Of a stretch of DNA of 47,361 nt, positions 6,775-14,799 are shown in pieces. Within the stretch, counting starts at the first letter, position 1, and every line of letters begins with the position of its first letter. The stretch comes from Azospirillum humicireducens (GTDB lineage: Bacteria > Pseudomonadota > Alphaproteobacteria > Azospirillales > Azospirillaceae): the NCBI RefSeq assembly GCF_001639105.2, contig NZ_CP028903.1, positions 616,717 to 664,077 of the forward strand. The letters run 5' to 3'. Both the position numbers and the translations under genes were made by a program. The notes below the pieces were generated by a model. It searched no databases and was not told the DNA's origin. It saw nothing but the letters and a program-made list of their open reading frames with translations.

Positions 6775-8376
6775 TTAATTCGTGCCGGCGCGTTCGGCGC
6801 GCAACAGCGACCGCGCCTCCTCGCCATAGGCCAGCAGCCGTTCGACGCAGCGGCGCCGGTCGCCGACCATGGCGAAACGTTCCCTGGCCGCCGCGGCCGC
6901 CGCAGCATGGGCGTCGGCGTCCACGGCAAGCCTCACGGCACGGTCCAGATAGGCATCACGGTCCGCCACGCAGAATTCAGGGCCGGAGACGCTGGCACCG
7001 TCGCCCCAACCATAGGTGACCACGGGAACCCCCTCGGCCAGGGCGTAAGCCGTGCCACCCCCGCCGCCCTGCCGTGGCAGGTTGAGGAAGACCCGGCAGC
7101 TGCCATAGAGCGCGCGAATGTCGGCGACATGACCGAGGCAGCGCATGCGGTCCCGGTTGCGCAGCGGGCCGAGCCGGCCGGGCAGTTCGCGCACCTCGCC
7201 GGCGAAGACGAGTGCCGCGCCCGGACTGAGATCGAGAATGTCGTCGAACAGGTCCAGCATCTCGGCCTGCACCTCCTTGTCCAGACGGGTGCCGACCACC
7301 ACGAACAGCGCGGTCCCGTCGGGAAAACCGGTCTCGACACGCATGCCGTTCGACGGCGGCGGCGTGAAGCCGAAGGTGAAGGGGCGGAAACGGCGGGCGA
7401 AGGGAGCCCGGTACAGAGCGGGGACCGAGCGGGTGTGGTCCTCCTCCTCATATCCCAGCACGATGGGCGCCAGCGACAGCGTGATGCCGGAACTGGTGGG
7501 AATCGACACCACCGGACGGGCGCCCGCATCGGCGAACAGATCCGCGACGATGTTCGATCCACCGAACGCGACGATCAGGTCGGGATCGTAGCCGTCGATG
7601 CTATCGACGATCACACTCAGCTTGCTTTGGCTGAAAGCCGGTTCGGTGAAGGACGCGACCTTGACCTGCCGGCCGAACATCTTCAAGGCGAAGACGCCTT
7701 CCAGGTCGGCTGCCACCTCCGCCACCATCGGCGGGATGAAGACGCTCTCCACCCGGTTCGGCAGACAATTGACGTTGATGATGGCCACGTCCAGCCCGAA
7801 ATCATCCTGCAGACGCGCGGCGAAGTCGAAACAGTCGCGGGTCGGCTGATGGCCCTGGTTGGTGAACTGGTTGGTGACGAGCGCCACGCGGCGGATCGGT
7901 CCGTCGCGCAGAGGCGCAGGGGCCGGTGTCAGCCCCCAGCGCCGCGCCAGCTGCCTGACCAAGGCCGTGTAGTAGCGGAACAGATCGCAGGGCACGAAGC
8001 TCGCCTGCTTCTCTCCCTGGGCCACCCCCAGGAACAGCTGCCGCATCATGCACCAGTGGACGAAATGCAGCACCGCCGGATCGGCACTGTCGCCCCCCAG
8101 CAGCAGATAATGCAGGATCCGTTCGTAGTGGTAGAGGTCGCCGGTCAACAGGAACAGGACCGAGCGCAGACGGATCGTATCGTTCGGCGGTGCTTGGCGC
8201 TCGATCCGTTCCGCCAGCGCCAGCCGGCTGTCCAGGTCCAGATCGCGGCGCAGTTCCTCGCAAAGCGCGGAGAAGCTGTTGAGCTTCTCGGCGTTGACCT
8301 GCCGGTCGGCGAGAAAGACCAGCAGCGCATCGGCCGCCGCGGACAGGCGGTCGGACGGACCAGTTTCCGGCATCAT
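6775..8376 (-). CDS. GT-B-like glycosyltransferase (candidate flagellin glycosyltransferase)
   Basis: A predicted soluble protein of 533 residues. The N-terminal 150 residues are helical, followed by an alpha/beta domain (VALVTNQFTNQGHQ start) and a C-terminal GT-B-like half with FVVVGTRLDKE, CLGHVADIRALYGSCRVF and a GGGGGTAYALAEGVPVV loop where a sugar-nucleotide diphosphate would bind. Start chosen at ATG 8376, which follows AAAGG; a second ATG is immediately next to it. It lies 109 nt upstream of the pseudaminic acid synthase gene on the same strand. Large helical-plus-GT proteins next to flagellin genes are often the transferases that glycosylate flagellin; that assignment here is inference from context. 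Confidence 0.65.
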   Translation of the reverse strand: MMPETGPSDRLSAAADALLVFLADRQVNAEKLNSFSALCEELRRDLDLDSRLALAERIERQAPPNDTIRLRSVLFLLTGDLYHYERILHYLLLGGDSADPAVLHFVHWCMMRQLFLGVAQGEKQASFVPCDLFRYYTALVRQLARRWGLTPAPAPLRDGPIRRVALVTNQFTNQGHQPTRDCFDFAARLQDDFGLDVAIINVNCLPNRVESVFIPPMVAEVAADLEGVFALKMFGRQVKVASFTEPAFSQSKLSVIVDSIDGYDPDLIVAFGGSNIVADLFADAGARPVVSIPTSSGITLSLAPIVLGYEEEDHTRSVPALYRAPFARRFRPFTFGFTPPPSNGMRVETGFPDGTALFVVVGTRLDKEVQAEMLDLFDDILDLSPGAALVFAGEVRELPGRLGPLRNRDRMRCLGHVADIRALYGSCRVFLNLPRQGGGGGTAYALAEGVPVVTYGWGDGASVSGPEFCVADRDAYLDRAVRLAVDADAHAAAAAAARERFAMVGDRRRCVERLLAYGEEARSLLRAERAGTN

Positions 8377-8548
8377 ATGGACCTTTTCACTGCGGGCGGC
8401 CTTCCCGTGTGTACCGCCGCCGCAACCGGCGGCGCAAGCGGGCTTTGCCGGTGGGGGGGAACGCCCATGCCGCGCTTGTGCGGTGCAGCAGAAGACGTTG
8501 CGCCGCAAGCAGGAATACGACACACTCGGGAAAGACCACATTTTTAAA
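8377..8548. other. Divergent intergenic region
   Basis: This 172-nt spacer separates the minus-strand glycosyltransferase from the plus-strand small gene. It must hold the promoter of the glycan operon or part of it. I see no convincing sigma-54 or -35/-10 pair. The segment 8539-8550 is a short AT-rich stretch just before the small gene. Confidence 0.4.
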
Positions 8549-8776
8549 ATGGGTGTTCCCATGACTGGAGTCGACAGCGCCGCCGGACCGGCGGGCGTGG
8601 TGGCCGGACTGATCGAGAAGGCGGCGGCGGAACTGGACGCGATGTCCGATGCGGCGGGCGAGATCGCACCGGAGGTCGGCGACCTGACCGGCATCCTGGT
8701 GGAGGCGCAGCGCATCGCCGACCGCGCAGCACTGGAGCTGCGCCGGCTGGCCCGGAAGGTGCCGGGCGCCGCCTGA
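8549..8776 (+). CDS. Small Ala-rich helical protein, function unknown
   Basis: A 75-residue protein, or 71 if the ATG at 8561 is used. It is nearly all predicted helix, with an acidic N-terminal half (LIEKAAAELDAMSDAAGEI) and a basic C-terminus (LELRRLARKVPGAA). It has no Cys, no signal peptide and no membrane segment. Codon third positions are strongly G/C, as in real genes here, which is the main support; no strong ribosome-binding site is visible. Its stop codon directly abuts the stop of the convergent pentapeptide-repeat gene. I do not recognise a family. Confidence 0.6.
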   Translation: MGVPMTGVDSAAGPAGVVAGLIEKAAAELDAMSDAAGEIAPEVGDLTGILVEAQRIADRAALELRRLARKVPGAA

Positions 8777-10072
8777 CTACAGCTTCAGCCCCGCCACGCC
8801 GTCGAGGATCGCTCCCTCGGCCAGGGAACGGCGTTCCAGCTTGGCTCCGAACAGCTTGGCGCCTGTCAGGTCGGTCCGGGCGAGGTCGCAGCCGCGCAGG
8901 TTGGCGAAGGACAGATCGGCGTTGCCGAGATTGACCGACCGCAGGCAGGCGCCGCTGAGGTCGGCGTAGCGCAGCTTGGCGCCCGACAAATCGGCAGGGC
9001 GGGAACGCTGTTCGTCGAAGACCAGGGGCCGCAGGTTCACGTTGCGCAGGTTGGCGTTGTTCAGCTTCGCGTGCCGCAGGCTGACGCCGCGCAGGTCGCC
9101 GTCGGCAAGACTGGCACCGCGCAGGTCCGCCTTGTCCAGCACCGCCGCCTGCAATTGCACGCCCGACAGGTCGAGACCGTAGAGCGTCGCCCCCTGAGCC
9201 CGCAGCATGGTCAGGCACATGTGGGCAAGCGACGGGGCATGGCGCAGGTCGAAGCCCGACAGGTCGAGCATCGCGCCCTGCGCCCCGCTCGATCCCACCC
9301 AGGCCATGTGGTCGGCCAGCAGATCCTCCAGCGACCGCCCCAGTTCCGCCACCACCCGCCCGACCGGCTTGTCGGTCAGCGCCTCCTCCACGTCGGCGTC
9401 GGTCAGGTCGGTCATCACCATGGTGGCGCCGGTCAGCACCGCCCCGCGCAGGCAGGCACCGCGCAGATCGGCGCCGGACAGGTCGGCCCCCTCCATGTTG
9501 GAGCCGGTGAAGTTGGCGCCGCGCATGGTGGCCCGAACCAGCTTGCAGCCGCGCATCACCGCATCGGAAAAGTCGGTATGGATCGCCATGATGCCCGACA
9601 TCCGGGCGTTGGTCAGGTTGGCGCCGGACAGATCGGCGCCATCCGCTTCCGCCGGGCTGGAGTCGATCTGCACCATGTGCAGATGGCCCGACCGGTCCTT
9701 TTCGGCCAGAGAGCCGTCACGGAGATCGGCCTCGAACAGGTTGGCGCCGACCAGGATGGCGCCGCGCAGGCAGGCGCCGCGCAGGTCGGCCTTGATCAGG
9801 CTGGCGCCGTCGAAATTCGCCTGCCGCAGATCGGCGACGAAGAAGGAGGCACAGTCCAGCCGCGCCCCAGACAGGTTGGCGCCGCGCAGGCCGGCCCCGA
9901 CGAAATCGGCATGGGCGAGGTCGCGGCCCGACAGGTCGAGCCCGGACAGATCGCAGAAGGACAGGTTGGCGCGCGCGCCGCCCACCCGGGCATTGCGGAA
10001 CATCTCGTGCCGCCGCACTGCCTGGTCGAGCTGCGCCTGTTCGAGACGCTTGAGCGTGCGATTCTGCACCAT
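8777..10072 (-). CDS. Pentapeptide-repeat protein
   Basis: A 431-residue protein made largely of A(D/N)LXX pentapeptides. One block covers about residues 35-230, a second about 295-425, with a non-repeat linker of about 60 residues (VGRVVAELGRSLEDLLADHMAW) between them. Such repeats fold as right-handed quadrilateral beta-helices. No signal peptide or membrane segment is present, so it is probably cytoplasmic. The first 25 residues are a charged helix. It lies 61 nt downstream of the hybrid histidine kinase gene on the same strand and may be co-transcribed with it. Some family members bind gyrase, but nothing here supports that over a structural or signalling role. Confidence 0.9.
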   Translation of the reverse strand: MVQNRTLKRLEQAQLDQAVRRHEMFRNARVGGARANLSFCDLSGLDLSGRDLAHADFVGAGLRGANLSGARLDCASFFVADLRQANFDGASLIKADLRGACLRGAILVGANLFEADLRDGSLAEKDRSGHLHMVQIDSSPAEADGADLSGANLTNARMSGIMAIHTDFSDAVMRGCKLVRATMRGANFTGSNMEGADLSGADLRGACLRGAVLTGATMVMTDLTDADVEEALTDKPVGRVVAELGRSLEDLLADHMAWVGSSGAQGAMLDLSGFDLRHAPSLAHMCLTMLRAQGATLYGLDLSGVQLQAAVLDKADLRGASLADGDLRGVSLRHAKLNNANLRNVNLRPLVFDEQRSRPADLSGAKLRYADLSGACLRSVNLGNADLSFANLRGCDLARTDLTGAKLFGAKLERRSLAEGAILDGVAGLKL

Positions 10073-10133
10073 GACCCCATGAACTCCCTTTCCGTCAGCA
10101 GTTTGGCAGCAGCCGGCTTCAGAAAGGGTTAAC

Positions 10134-12407
10134 TCAGGCCACCGACTGGTCTTCCAGGGATTGTTCGCCGCCCTCCGCCGACCTGCCGGCCGGCCGTTCC
10201 GACAGGATTGCGGCGATGGCGTCGCGCAGATCGTCCGGTGTCACCGGCTTGTGCAGCAACCGGCAACCGGTCGCCACCGCATCGCGGATGCGCTCCGGCG
10301 CGGTGTCTCCAGTCAGGATCAAGCCCGGTACGGCCCGGCCAAGCCGTTCGCCGACCTTGGTCACCGTCTGGACTCCGGTGAAGCGGCCGGGAAGGCGGAA
10401 GTCGCTGACGATCATGTCCGGATTCGGCGGATCGGTCAGCCCACCGGCGCTTCCGGCGAACAGAGCGAGCGCCGCCTCGCCGTCGACCGCCTCGATCACG
10501 CGGTGCCCCCAGCTTTCCAGCAGCAGGCGAACGGCGTCGCGTTGGACCGGGTCATCCTCCACCACCAGGATCAGGCGGTCGCCGGCTTCGGCCTGAGCGG
10601 TGTCCTGCATCGTCACCGCCGTCTGCAGCCGTTCGGTTCCCACCACCGGCACATTGACGGCAAAGACGGAACCGCGGCCGGGAAGCGACCGCACCTCCAC
10701 CGCATGGCCCAGCAGCGCCGCCTTGCGCCGCACCTTGGCGAGGCCGAGGCCGAGCCCCTGCCGGCGGTCGCGTTCGGGATTGCCGAGCTGCACGAAGTCC
10801 TCGAAGATGTTCTCCAGCTGTTCGGCCGGGATGCCGGCGCCGGTGTCCCATACTTCGATGCGCAGCCATCGTCCCCGGTGCCGGCAACCGATGGTGACCC
10901 GCCCGGCGTCGGTGAAGCGGATGGCATTGCGCACCAGATCGCCAAGCATGCGGGTCAACAGCATCCGGTCGGTGCGGATCACCATGCGCGCCGGCATGGC
11001 ACGCAGGACCAGCCCCTTGTCCGCCGCCATTCCGCGGAACTCGGCGACCAGATCATCGAGGACGGCGGAAACCGGCACGTCGGCCAGTTGCGGCCGCACC
11101 ACGCCGGCATCAAGCGTCGCCACCTCGAGCAGGGCATGCAGGAGCTTTTCCCCGGCATCCAGCGCCTCACCCATCTTCTCGGCTATGCTGCGGTCGCGCG
11201 GGTCGCTCAGACGCTCCATCAATATGTGATGAAACAGCCGTAACGCCTGGAAAGGCTGGCGCAAATCATGGTTCGCGGCTGACAGGAAGCGTCCCTTGGC
11301 CTGATTGGCCCGCTCCTTCTCCTCCAGCGCCCGGCTCAGCTTCAGATTGGCGGAGCTGAGGGCGGCCGTGCGCTCCTCCACACGCTGTTCGAGTTGGGCG
11401 TTCGCCAGTTCCAGCTGGGCGTTCGCTTCGGTCAGCGCATGGCGGGCGGCGGTCTCGCGCCGCAGACTGGCCACGCCCAACAGGGACAATCCGGCAAGCG
11501 CCGCGACGCCGGCGACGATCACTGCCAGCCCGCGCTCCATCCGGGTATACCATGGGGCCAGAACGACCGCCCGCGGGATCGCCACCGCCGACAGGACCGG
11601 CAGGCGGGTCATCCGCTTCAGGCCAAGGACCGACCGCTCACCATCGAACGTCCACTCCGCCTCCACCCGTTCCGCACCCGGCCCCAGCCGCGGCAGGATG
11701 CCAAGCGACGCGGCGCCCTCGCCGGCCAGCCGCAAGCCGTCCGGGCGGTACAGCCCGGCCAGGCGTTGCGTATCGTCGGCGAAGGCGTTCAGCACCGGTG
11801 TCAATGCCGACAGCGGCACCGCGACCAGCAGCGCCCCGTCGAGAGCGCCCGTGACGCCGTGGATTCGGCGGGCAAGGAGAATGGATGGCTGACCGGCCAT
11901 ATGACCGGCCGCCGGCTGGATCGCATGCTCCTCCCCCGGCGGCAGAGGGCGGACCAGCAGGGACAGCCCGTCGGCGGTCTCCGGCTCGGCAAAGGCGACG
12001 GACGGTCCGAACTGCACCGATCCATCGGCACTCATCAGGGTCATGCGGCCGAATCGCTCCACCGCCATCGCTTCGGCAAGGCTGCGCTCGGCCCAACTCC
12101 CGATGCCGCGGCCATCCATGCGGCCGGCGATCCGCTCCAGCAGATTGACGCTCGAGTCCAGCACGCCACGCGCATGGCTGTCGAACAGGACCGCGGCCTG
12201 CCGCGCCTCCCGCTCTGAGCGTTCCAGCGTATCCCGGTAATCGAGCAGCGTGACGGCGCCCCAGGACGCTGTACCCAGCAGGGCCAGTGTCGTGCACAGG
12301 ACGGTCAGCAGCGCACGGGGGGAAGCGGCGATCCGGCGTAGAAGCGTGGAAGAGCGCCAACGGCTGTCGGCGGCACCGTCGGAGGATGGCATGCGAAGGT
12401 CGGACAT
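10134..12407 (-). CDS. Hybrid sensor histidine kinase with C-terminal receiver
   Basis: A 757-residue membrane sensor. The order is a first transmembrane helix at about 32-55, a periplasmic sensing region 56-290 (Cache-like by layout), a second transmembrane helix about 293-315, a coiled coil 320-370, and a HisKA domain with phospho-acceptor His380 in AANHDLRQPF. The HATPase follows with N-box LVRNAIRF, G1 DTGAGIP and G2 GLGLGLAKVRR. The receiver domain starts at about 612 with VVEDDP acidic residues and phospho-acceptor Asp669 in IVSDFRLPG. No DNA-binding output is attached, so it must pass phosphate to a separate protein not found next to it. The pentapeptide-repeat gene lies just downstream. 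The ligand is unknown. Confidence 0.9.
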   Translation of the reverse strand: MSDLRMPSSDGAADSRWRSSTLLRRIAASPRALLTVLCTTLALLGTASWGAVTLLDYRDTLERSEREARQAAVLFDSHARGVLDSSVNLLERIAGRMDGRGIGSWAERSLAEAMAVERFGRMTLMSADGSVQFGPSVAFAEPETADGLSLLVRPLPPGEEHAIQPAAGHMAGQPSILLARRIHGVTGALDGALLVAVPLSALTPVLNAFADDTQRLAGLYRPDGLRLAGEGAASLGILPRLGPGAERVEAEWTFDGERSVLGLKRMTRLPVLSAVAIPRAVVLAPWYTRMERGLAVIVAGVAALAGLSLLGVASLRRETAARHALTEANAQLELANAQLEQRVEERTAALSSANLKLSRALEEKERANQAKGRFLSAANHDLRQPFQALRLFHHILMERLSDPRDRSIAEKMGEALDAGEKLLHALLEVATLDAGVVRPQLADVPVSAVLDDLVAEFRGMAADKGLVLRAMPARMVIRTDRMLLTRMLGDLVRNAIRFTDAGRVTIGCRHRGRWLRIEVWDTGAGIPAEQLENIFEDFVQLGNPERDRRQGLGLGLAKVRRKAALLGHAVEVRSLPGRGSVFAVNVPVVGTERLQTAVTMQDTAQAEAGDRLILVVEDDPVQRDAVRLLLESWGHRVIEAVDGEAALALFAGSAGGLTDPPNPDMIVSDFRLPGRFTGVQTVTKVGERLGRAVPGLILTGDTAPERIRDAVATGCRLLHKPVTPDDLRDAIAAILSERPAGRSAEGGEQSLEDQSVA

Positions 12408-12649
12408 GCGATGCGACGACCCGATCCGGTCAGGCCGGCGCCGGCAGAACCGGCGGAGCCTGCCAGCGCCGCATCGGCAGCAACGGCTTCGGGTGCGTGA
12501 ACGTCATCAGGGAGCGGTCCTCGGCAAAGATGTGGGCAGGCTGCGATCCAACTGGAATGGACAATCAAAGGTTCATTTGACAAAAACCGATCCCGACAAG
12601 GTGATCCTTCCGATCTCGCGAATGTTCGACCGGCAAAGCGGCGGAGCAT

Positions 12650-12666
12650 CACCCAATGGGCGAATT
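12650..12666. promoter_or_regulatory. Palindromic motif, copy 1 (CACCCAATGGGCG)
   Basis: The motif CACCCAATGGGCGAAT has arms CACCCA and TGGGCG around a single central base. It is matched 120 bp away by copy 2 at 12770. A pair of such sites upstream of the histidine kinase gene suggests operators of one regulator (inference). Confidence 0.35.
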
Positions 12667-12769
12667 CTATCGGAACAACAGCTTAGCTCCACCGCGTCCT
12701 GAGATAATATCACACGAAGAAATGCAGCGCGATGCACCTTGGCGACTATGACAATCATCATAATCAATA

Positions 12770-12785
12770 CACCCATTGGGTGAAT
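12770..12785. promoter_or_regulatory. Palindromic motif, copy 2 (CACCCATTGGGTG)
   Basis: CACCCATTGGGTG is a perfect 6+1+6 inverted repeat followed by AAT, as in copy 1. It lies in the AT-rich part of the intergenic region. Confidence 0.35.
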
Positions 12786-12844
12786 GCGCGGCCGATTCAG
12801 CCTTGTATTCAGGGAAGAGTCGAAGATTTCATGTGGACGGACAC

Positions 12845-12879
12845 GAAAAAATAGCCGCACGCGCGGGGTGCGCGGCGGC
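12845..12879 (-). terminator. Probable Rho-independent terminator of the winged-helix unit
   Basis: On the minus strand a GC-rich hairpin (GCCGC/GCGGC outer stem and GCGC/GCGC inner stem around ACCCC) is followed by TATTTTTT. It lies about 65 nt after the stop codon of the gene at 12945-13289. Confidence 0.6.
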
Positions 12880-12944
12880 TTACGACAGGGGAGGCCCATG
12901 TCCGGTAGGGAGCCCGGACGATCGGAACTCGATATGACGGCGGC

Positions 12945-13289
12945 TCAGGGTGGCGGGGCGTTCGTGGCGGTCTCACCACGCACGATCAGGATCAGTCCGT
13001 CTTCGGCCGTCTCAAGCTCCTTCCCGGCATCGCGGGGAATCGGAACCTTCTGGCGGCGGCAGAACAACAGTAGCAGCGCCAGCGTCTTGCTGGGCGTGAA
13101 CACGACCTCCCGCGATTTGGAGGCGCCGCTCTGCTGGATTTGCACCGAAAGCCCACCATCGTAGGTGGGCATCACTGAAGTGACGACGCCCAGAGGCAGG
13201 TCCGTCTGGTTTGGAGCCTTCTGATACCAGGCTATGGCTTTCTTCAGGGCGGAATTTGTGAAGAACAGCTCACGGGTCTCGACGATCAT
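12945..13289 (-). CDS. Small protein of unknown function, cotranscribed with regulator
   Basis: 114 residues from the ATG at 13289, which follows AGGGATGGA; a TTG at 13304 is possible. Predicted mixed alpha/beta with a hydrophobic stretch LALLLLFCRR near the middle that is too short and charged-flanked to be a clear membrane helix. It ends in a Pro-rich tail. It lies 19 nt downstream of the winged-helix regulator gene and shares its terminator, so the two probably work together. I do not recognise a family. Confidence 0.6.
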   Translation of the reverse strand: MIVETRELFFTNSALKKAIAWYQKAPNQTDLPLGVVTSVMPTYDGGLSVQIQQSGASKSREVVFTPSKTLALLLLFCRRQKVPIPRDAGKELETAEDGLILIVRGETATNAPPP

Positions 13290-13308
13290 TCCATCCCTGA
13301 CCAAACAC

Positions 13309-13710
13309 TCAGGCCCGGCCGCCCTCCAGTCCCGGATTCAGCCGGAACGTGATCGCGCGCCCCAGTTTGGATTCCCGCAGAAGAATCTGCTTGGTTTCCA
13401 GCAGCTTGATGGCCCGGTTCACATTGGGCCGCTGCATGCCCAGCGCATCAGCCAGTTCGGACTGGAGCACCGGAACGGAGCGATCGAAATGGAGCCTCCG
13501 GCTCAGATAAGTGAACACACGAAGCGCCTCCAGAGTGATCTCGCGGTCGGTCGACACAGCTCTGGAGATGACGTCATGATGATGCAGCATCGTGGCCTCG
13601 GTACGCAAGGTTGTCAGGTTGCTGGAGCGATAATCGGAAAGCGTGGGCGTTCCCTGCAGGCCCGCTGTGCGGCGCGAGGATATCTGCGTTCCGGCATCCG
13701 GTTCCGCCAT
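13309..13710 (-). CDS. Winged-helix DNA-binding protein
   Basis: A 133-residue protein. The C-terminal half is a winged helix-turn-helix: a helix pair LQSELADALGMQRPNVNRAI as the recognition unit, then LLETKQILLRES and a basic wing (KLGRAITFRLNPG). The N-terminal 40 residues look disordered. The domain resembles that of RepL-like plasmid replication proteins and of Crp/Fnr regulators without the sensor domain. A role as local regulator is more likely here, since no other replicon feature is near. AAGGA precedes the ATG at 13710. An internal ATG at 13590 would remove the disordered part. Confidence 0.7.
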   Translation of the reverse strand: MAEPDAGTQISSRRTAGLQGTPTLSDYRSSNLTTLRTEATMLHHHDVISRAVSTDREITLEALRVFTYLSRRLHFDRSVPVLQSELADALGMQRPNVNRAIKLLETKQILLRESKLGRAITFRLNPGLEGGRA

Positions 13711-14007
13711 CGTCCAATTCCTTCCGCAGGGGCCGGCCGGGCCGGCAATTTCAACAGCACCGACGCTACCGCACGTTTATTGTCCGAGTATGTCGCCACG
13801 ATTTCGCCGCTGACATAATTGGTGTCTCCGGAAGCAATCATGAAATCGGGCTGAAACGGTTCCCGGTGCGGTTCTCCCGGCCGAACCGCTGCGGCGATCC
13901 GCCGCGGGAACCTGCAGGTTGCGGACCTGTTTCGAACCGGATGGGTCCGGCCGCACACGCCCCGACCAGGCCGGCCGAATCGTCTGCCGCAGCGAAGGAG
14001 ACCCGCC
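13711..14007. other. Divergent spacer upstream of gpmA
   Basis: 297 nt between the minus-strand regulator and gpmA. It has no convincing gene. An imperfect inverted repeat, GGTTCTCCCGGCCGAACC at about 13871-13888, could be a weak operator or hairpin. No promoter can be assigned with confidence. Confidence 0.35.
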
Positions 14008-14769
14008 ATGCACCGATTGATCCTGTTGCGCCATGGCCAGAGCGTCTGGAATGCGGAGGACCGCTTCACCGGTTGGACCGACGTCGGACTGACCGACCGC
14101 GGCGTCGCCGAGACCCGTCAGGCGGCGGACCTGCTGAAGGCCGCCGGCATCGACGTCGATGTCGCCTTCACCTCGGTGCTGAGCCGCGCCATCGAGACGC
14201 TGCACCTCGTCCTCAGCGACATGGACCGGCTGTGGTTGCCGGTGCACAAGCATTGGCGCCTGAATGAGCGGCATTACGGCGCATTGCAGGGATTGAACAA
14301 GGCGGAGACCGCGGAACGCCATGGGGCGGCGCAGGTGTTCCAGTGGCGGCGCAGTTGGGATGTCCCGCCGCCGCCGATCGAGCCGGACGATCCCCGCTCC
14401 GCCGTGACCGACCGCCGCTATGCCGGACTGGCGCGGTCGAATCTGCCGCGCGGCGAAAGCCTGAAGGACACCACCGCCCGCGTTCTTCCCTTCTGGTCAG
14501 AGGCGATCGGCCCGGCGCTGCGGCTCGGCGCCAGAGTGTTGGTCTCGGCGCACGGCAATAGCCTTCGTGGGCTGGTCAAGCATCTGGACACTGTCGCCGA
14601 CCAGGACATCCCGCTGTTCGAGATCCCCACCGGCCGCCCCCTGGTCTATGAACTGGGCGCCGATCTGACGCCGCTGCGCCGCTATTTCTTGGGCGACAAC
14701 GGCACGGTGGAGGAGATCAGCTGGCCCAACCGGGACGGGGACGGGCGGAACAGCAGCGCGGCGGCGTGA
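14008..14769 (+). CDS. gpmA: 2,3-bisphosphoglycerate-dependent phosphoglycerate mutase
   Basis: 253 residues with the histidine-phosphatase signature LLRHGQSVWN (His9 is phosphorylated), TGWTDVGLT, the LNERHYGALQGLNK substrate loop and the second catalytic His in VLVSAHGNSLRG. The length and loops fit GpmA rather than a generic phosphatase. It interconverts 3- and 2-phosphoglycerate in glycolysis and gluconeogenesis in the cytoplasm. AAGGAG lies 8-10 nt before the ATG. It is monocistronic and ends 30 nt before the stop of the convergent helicase gene. The C-terminal Gly/Arg/Asn/Ser/Ala tail is unremarkable. Confidence 0.95.
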   Translation: MHRLILLRHGQSVWNAEDRFTGWTDVGLTDRGVAETRQAADLLKAAGIDVDVAFTSVLSRAIETLHLVLSDMDRLWLPVHKHWRLNERHYGALQGLNKAETAERHGAAQVFQWRRSWDVPPPPIEPDDPRSAVTDRRYAGLARSNLPRGESLKDTTARVLPFWSEAIGPALRLGARVLVSAHGNSLRGLVKHLDTVADQDIPLFEIPTGRPLVYELGADLTPLRRYFLGDNGTVEEISWPNRDGDGRNSSAAA

Positions 14770-14799
14770 GCCACCTTCTGCCGCTGCTGGAGAGGAAGC

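Larger units (their letters stand above)
12408..12944. other. Intergenic region with paired palindromes
   Basis: 537 nt upstream of the histidine kinase and downstream of the winged-helix unit. The stretch from about 12700 to 12800 is clearly more AT-rich than the surroundings. It holds two related palindromes 120 bp apart and a minus-strand terminator, annotated separately. I see no coding potential. Confidence 0.6.

Noticed and set aside
8777..10072. Periodic DNA repeats resembling a CRISPR or satellite array
   Set aside because: The period comes from pentapeptide codons in an intact gene; there are no constant repeats with unique spacers.
13309..13710. Winged-helix protein as a plasmid replication initiator
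   Set aside because: The fold alone is similar, but no iterons, parAB or origin features are near, so a regulator is the safer call.
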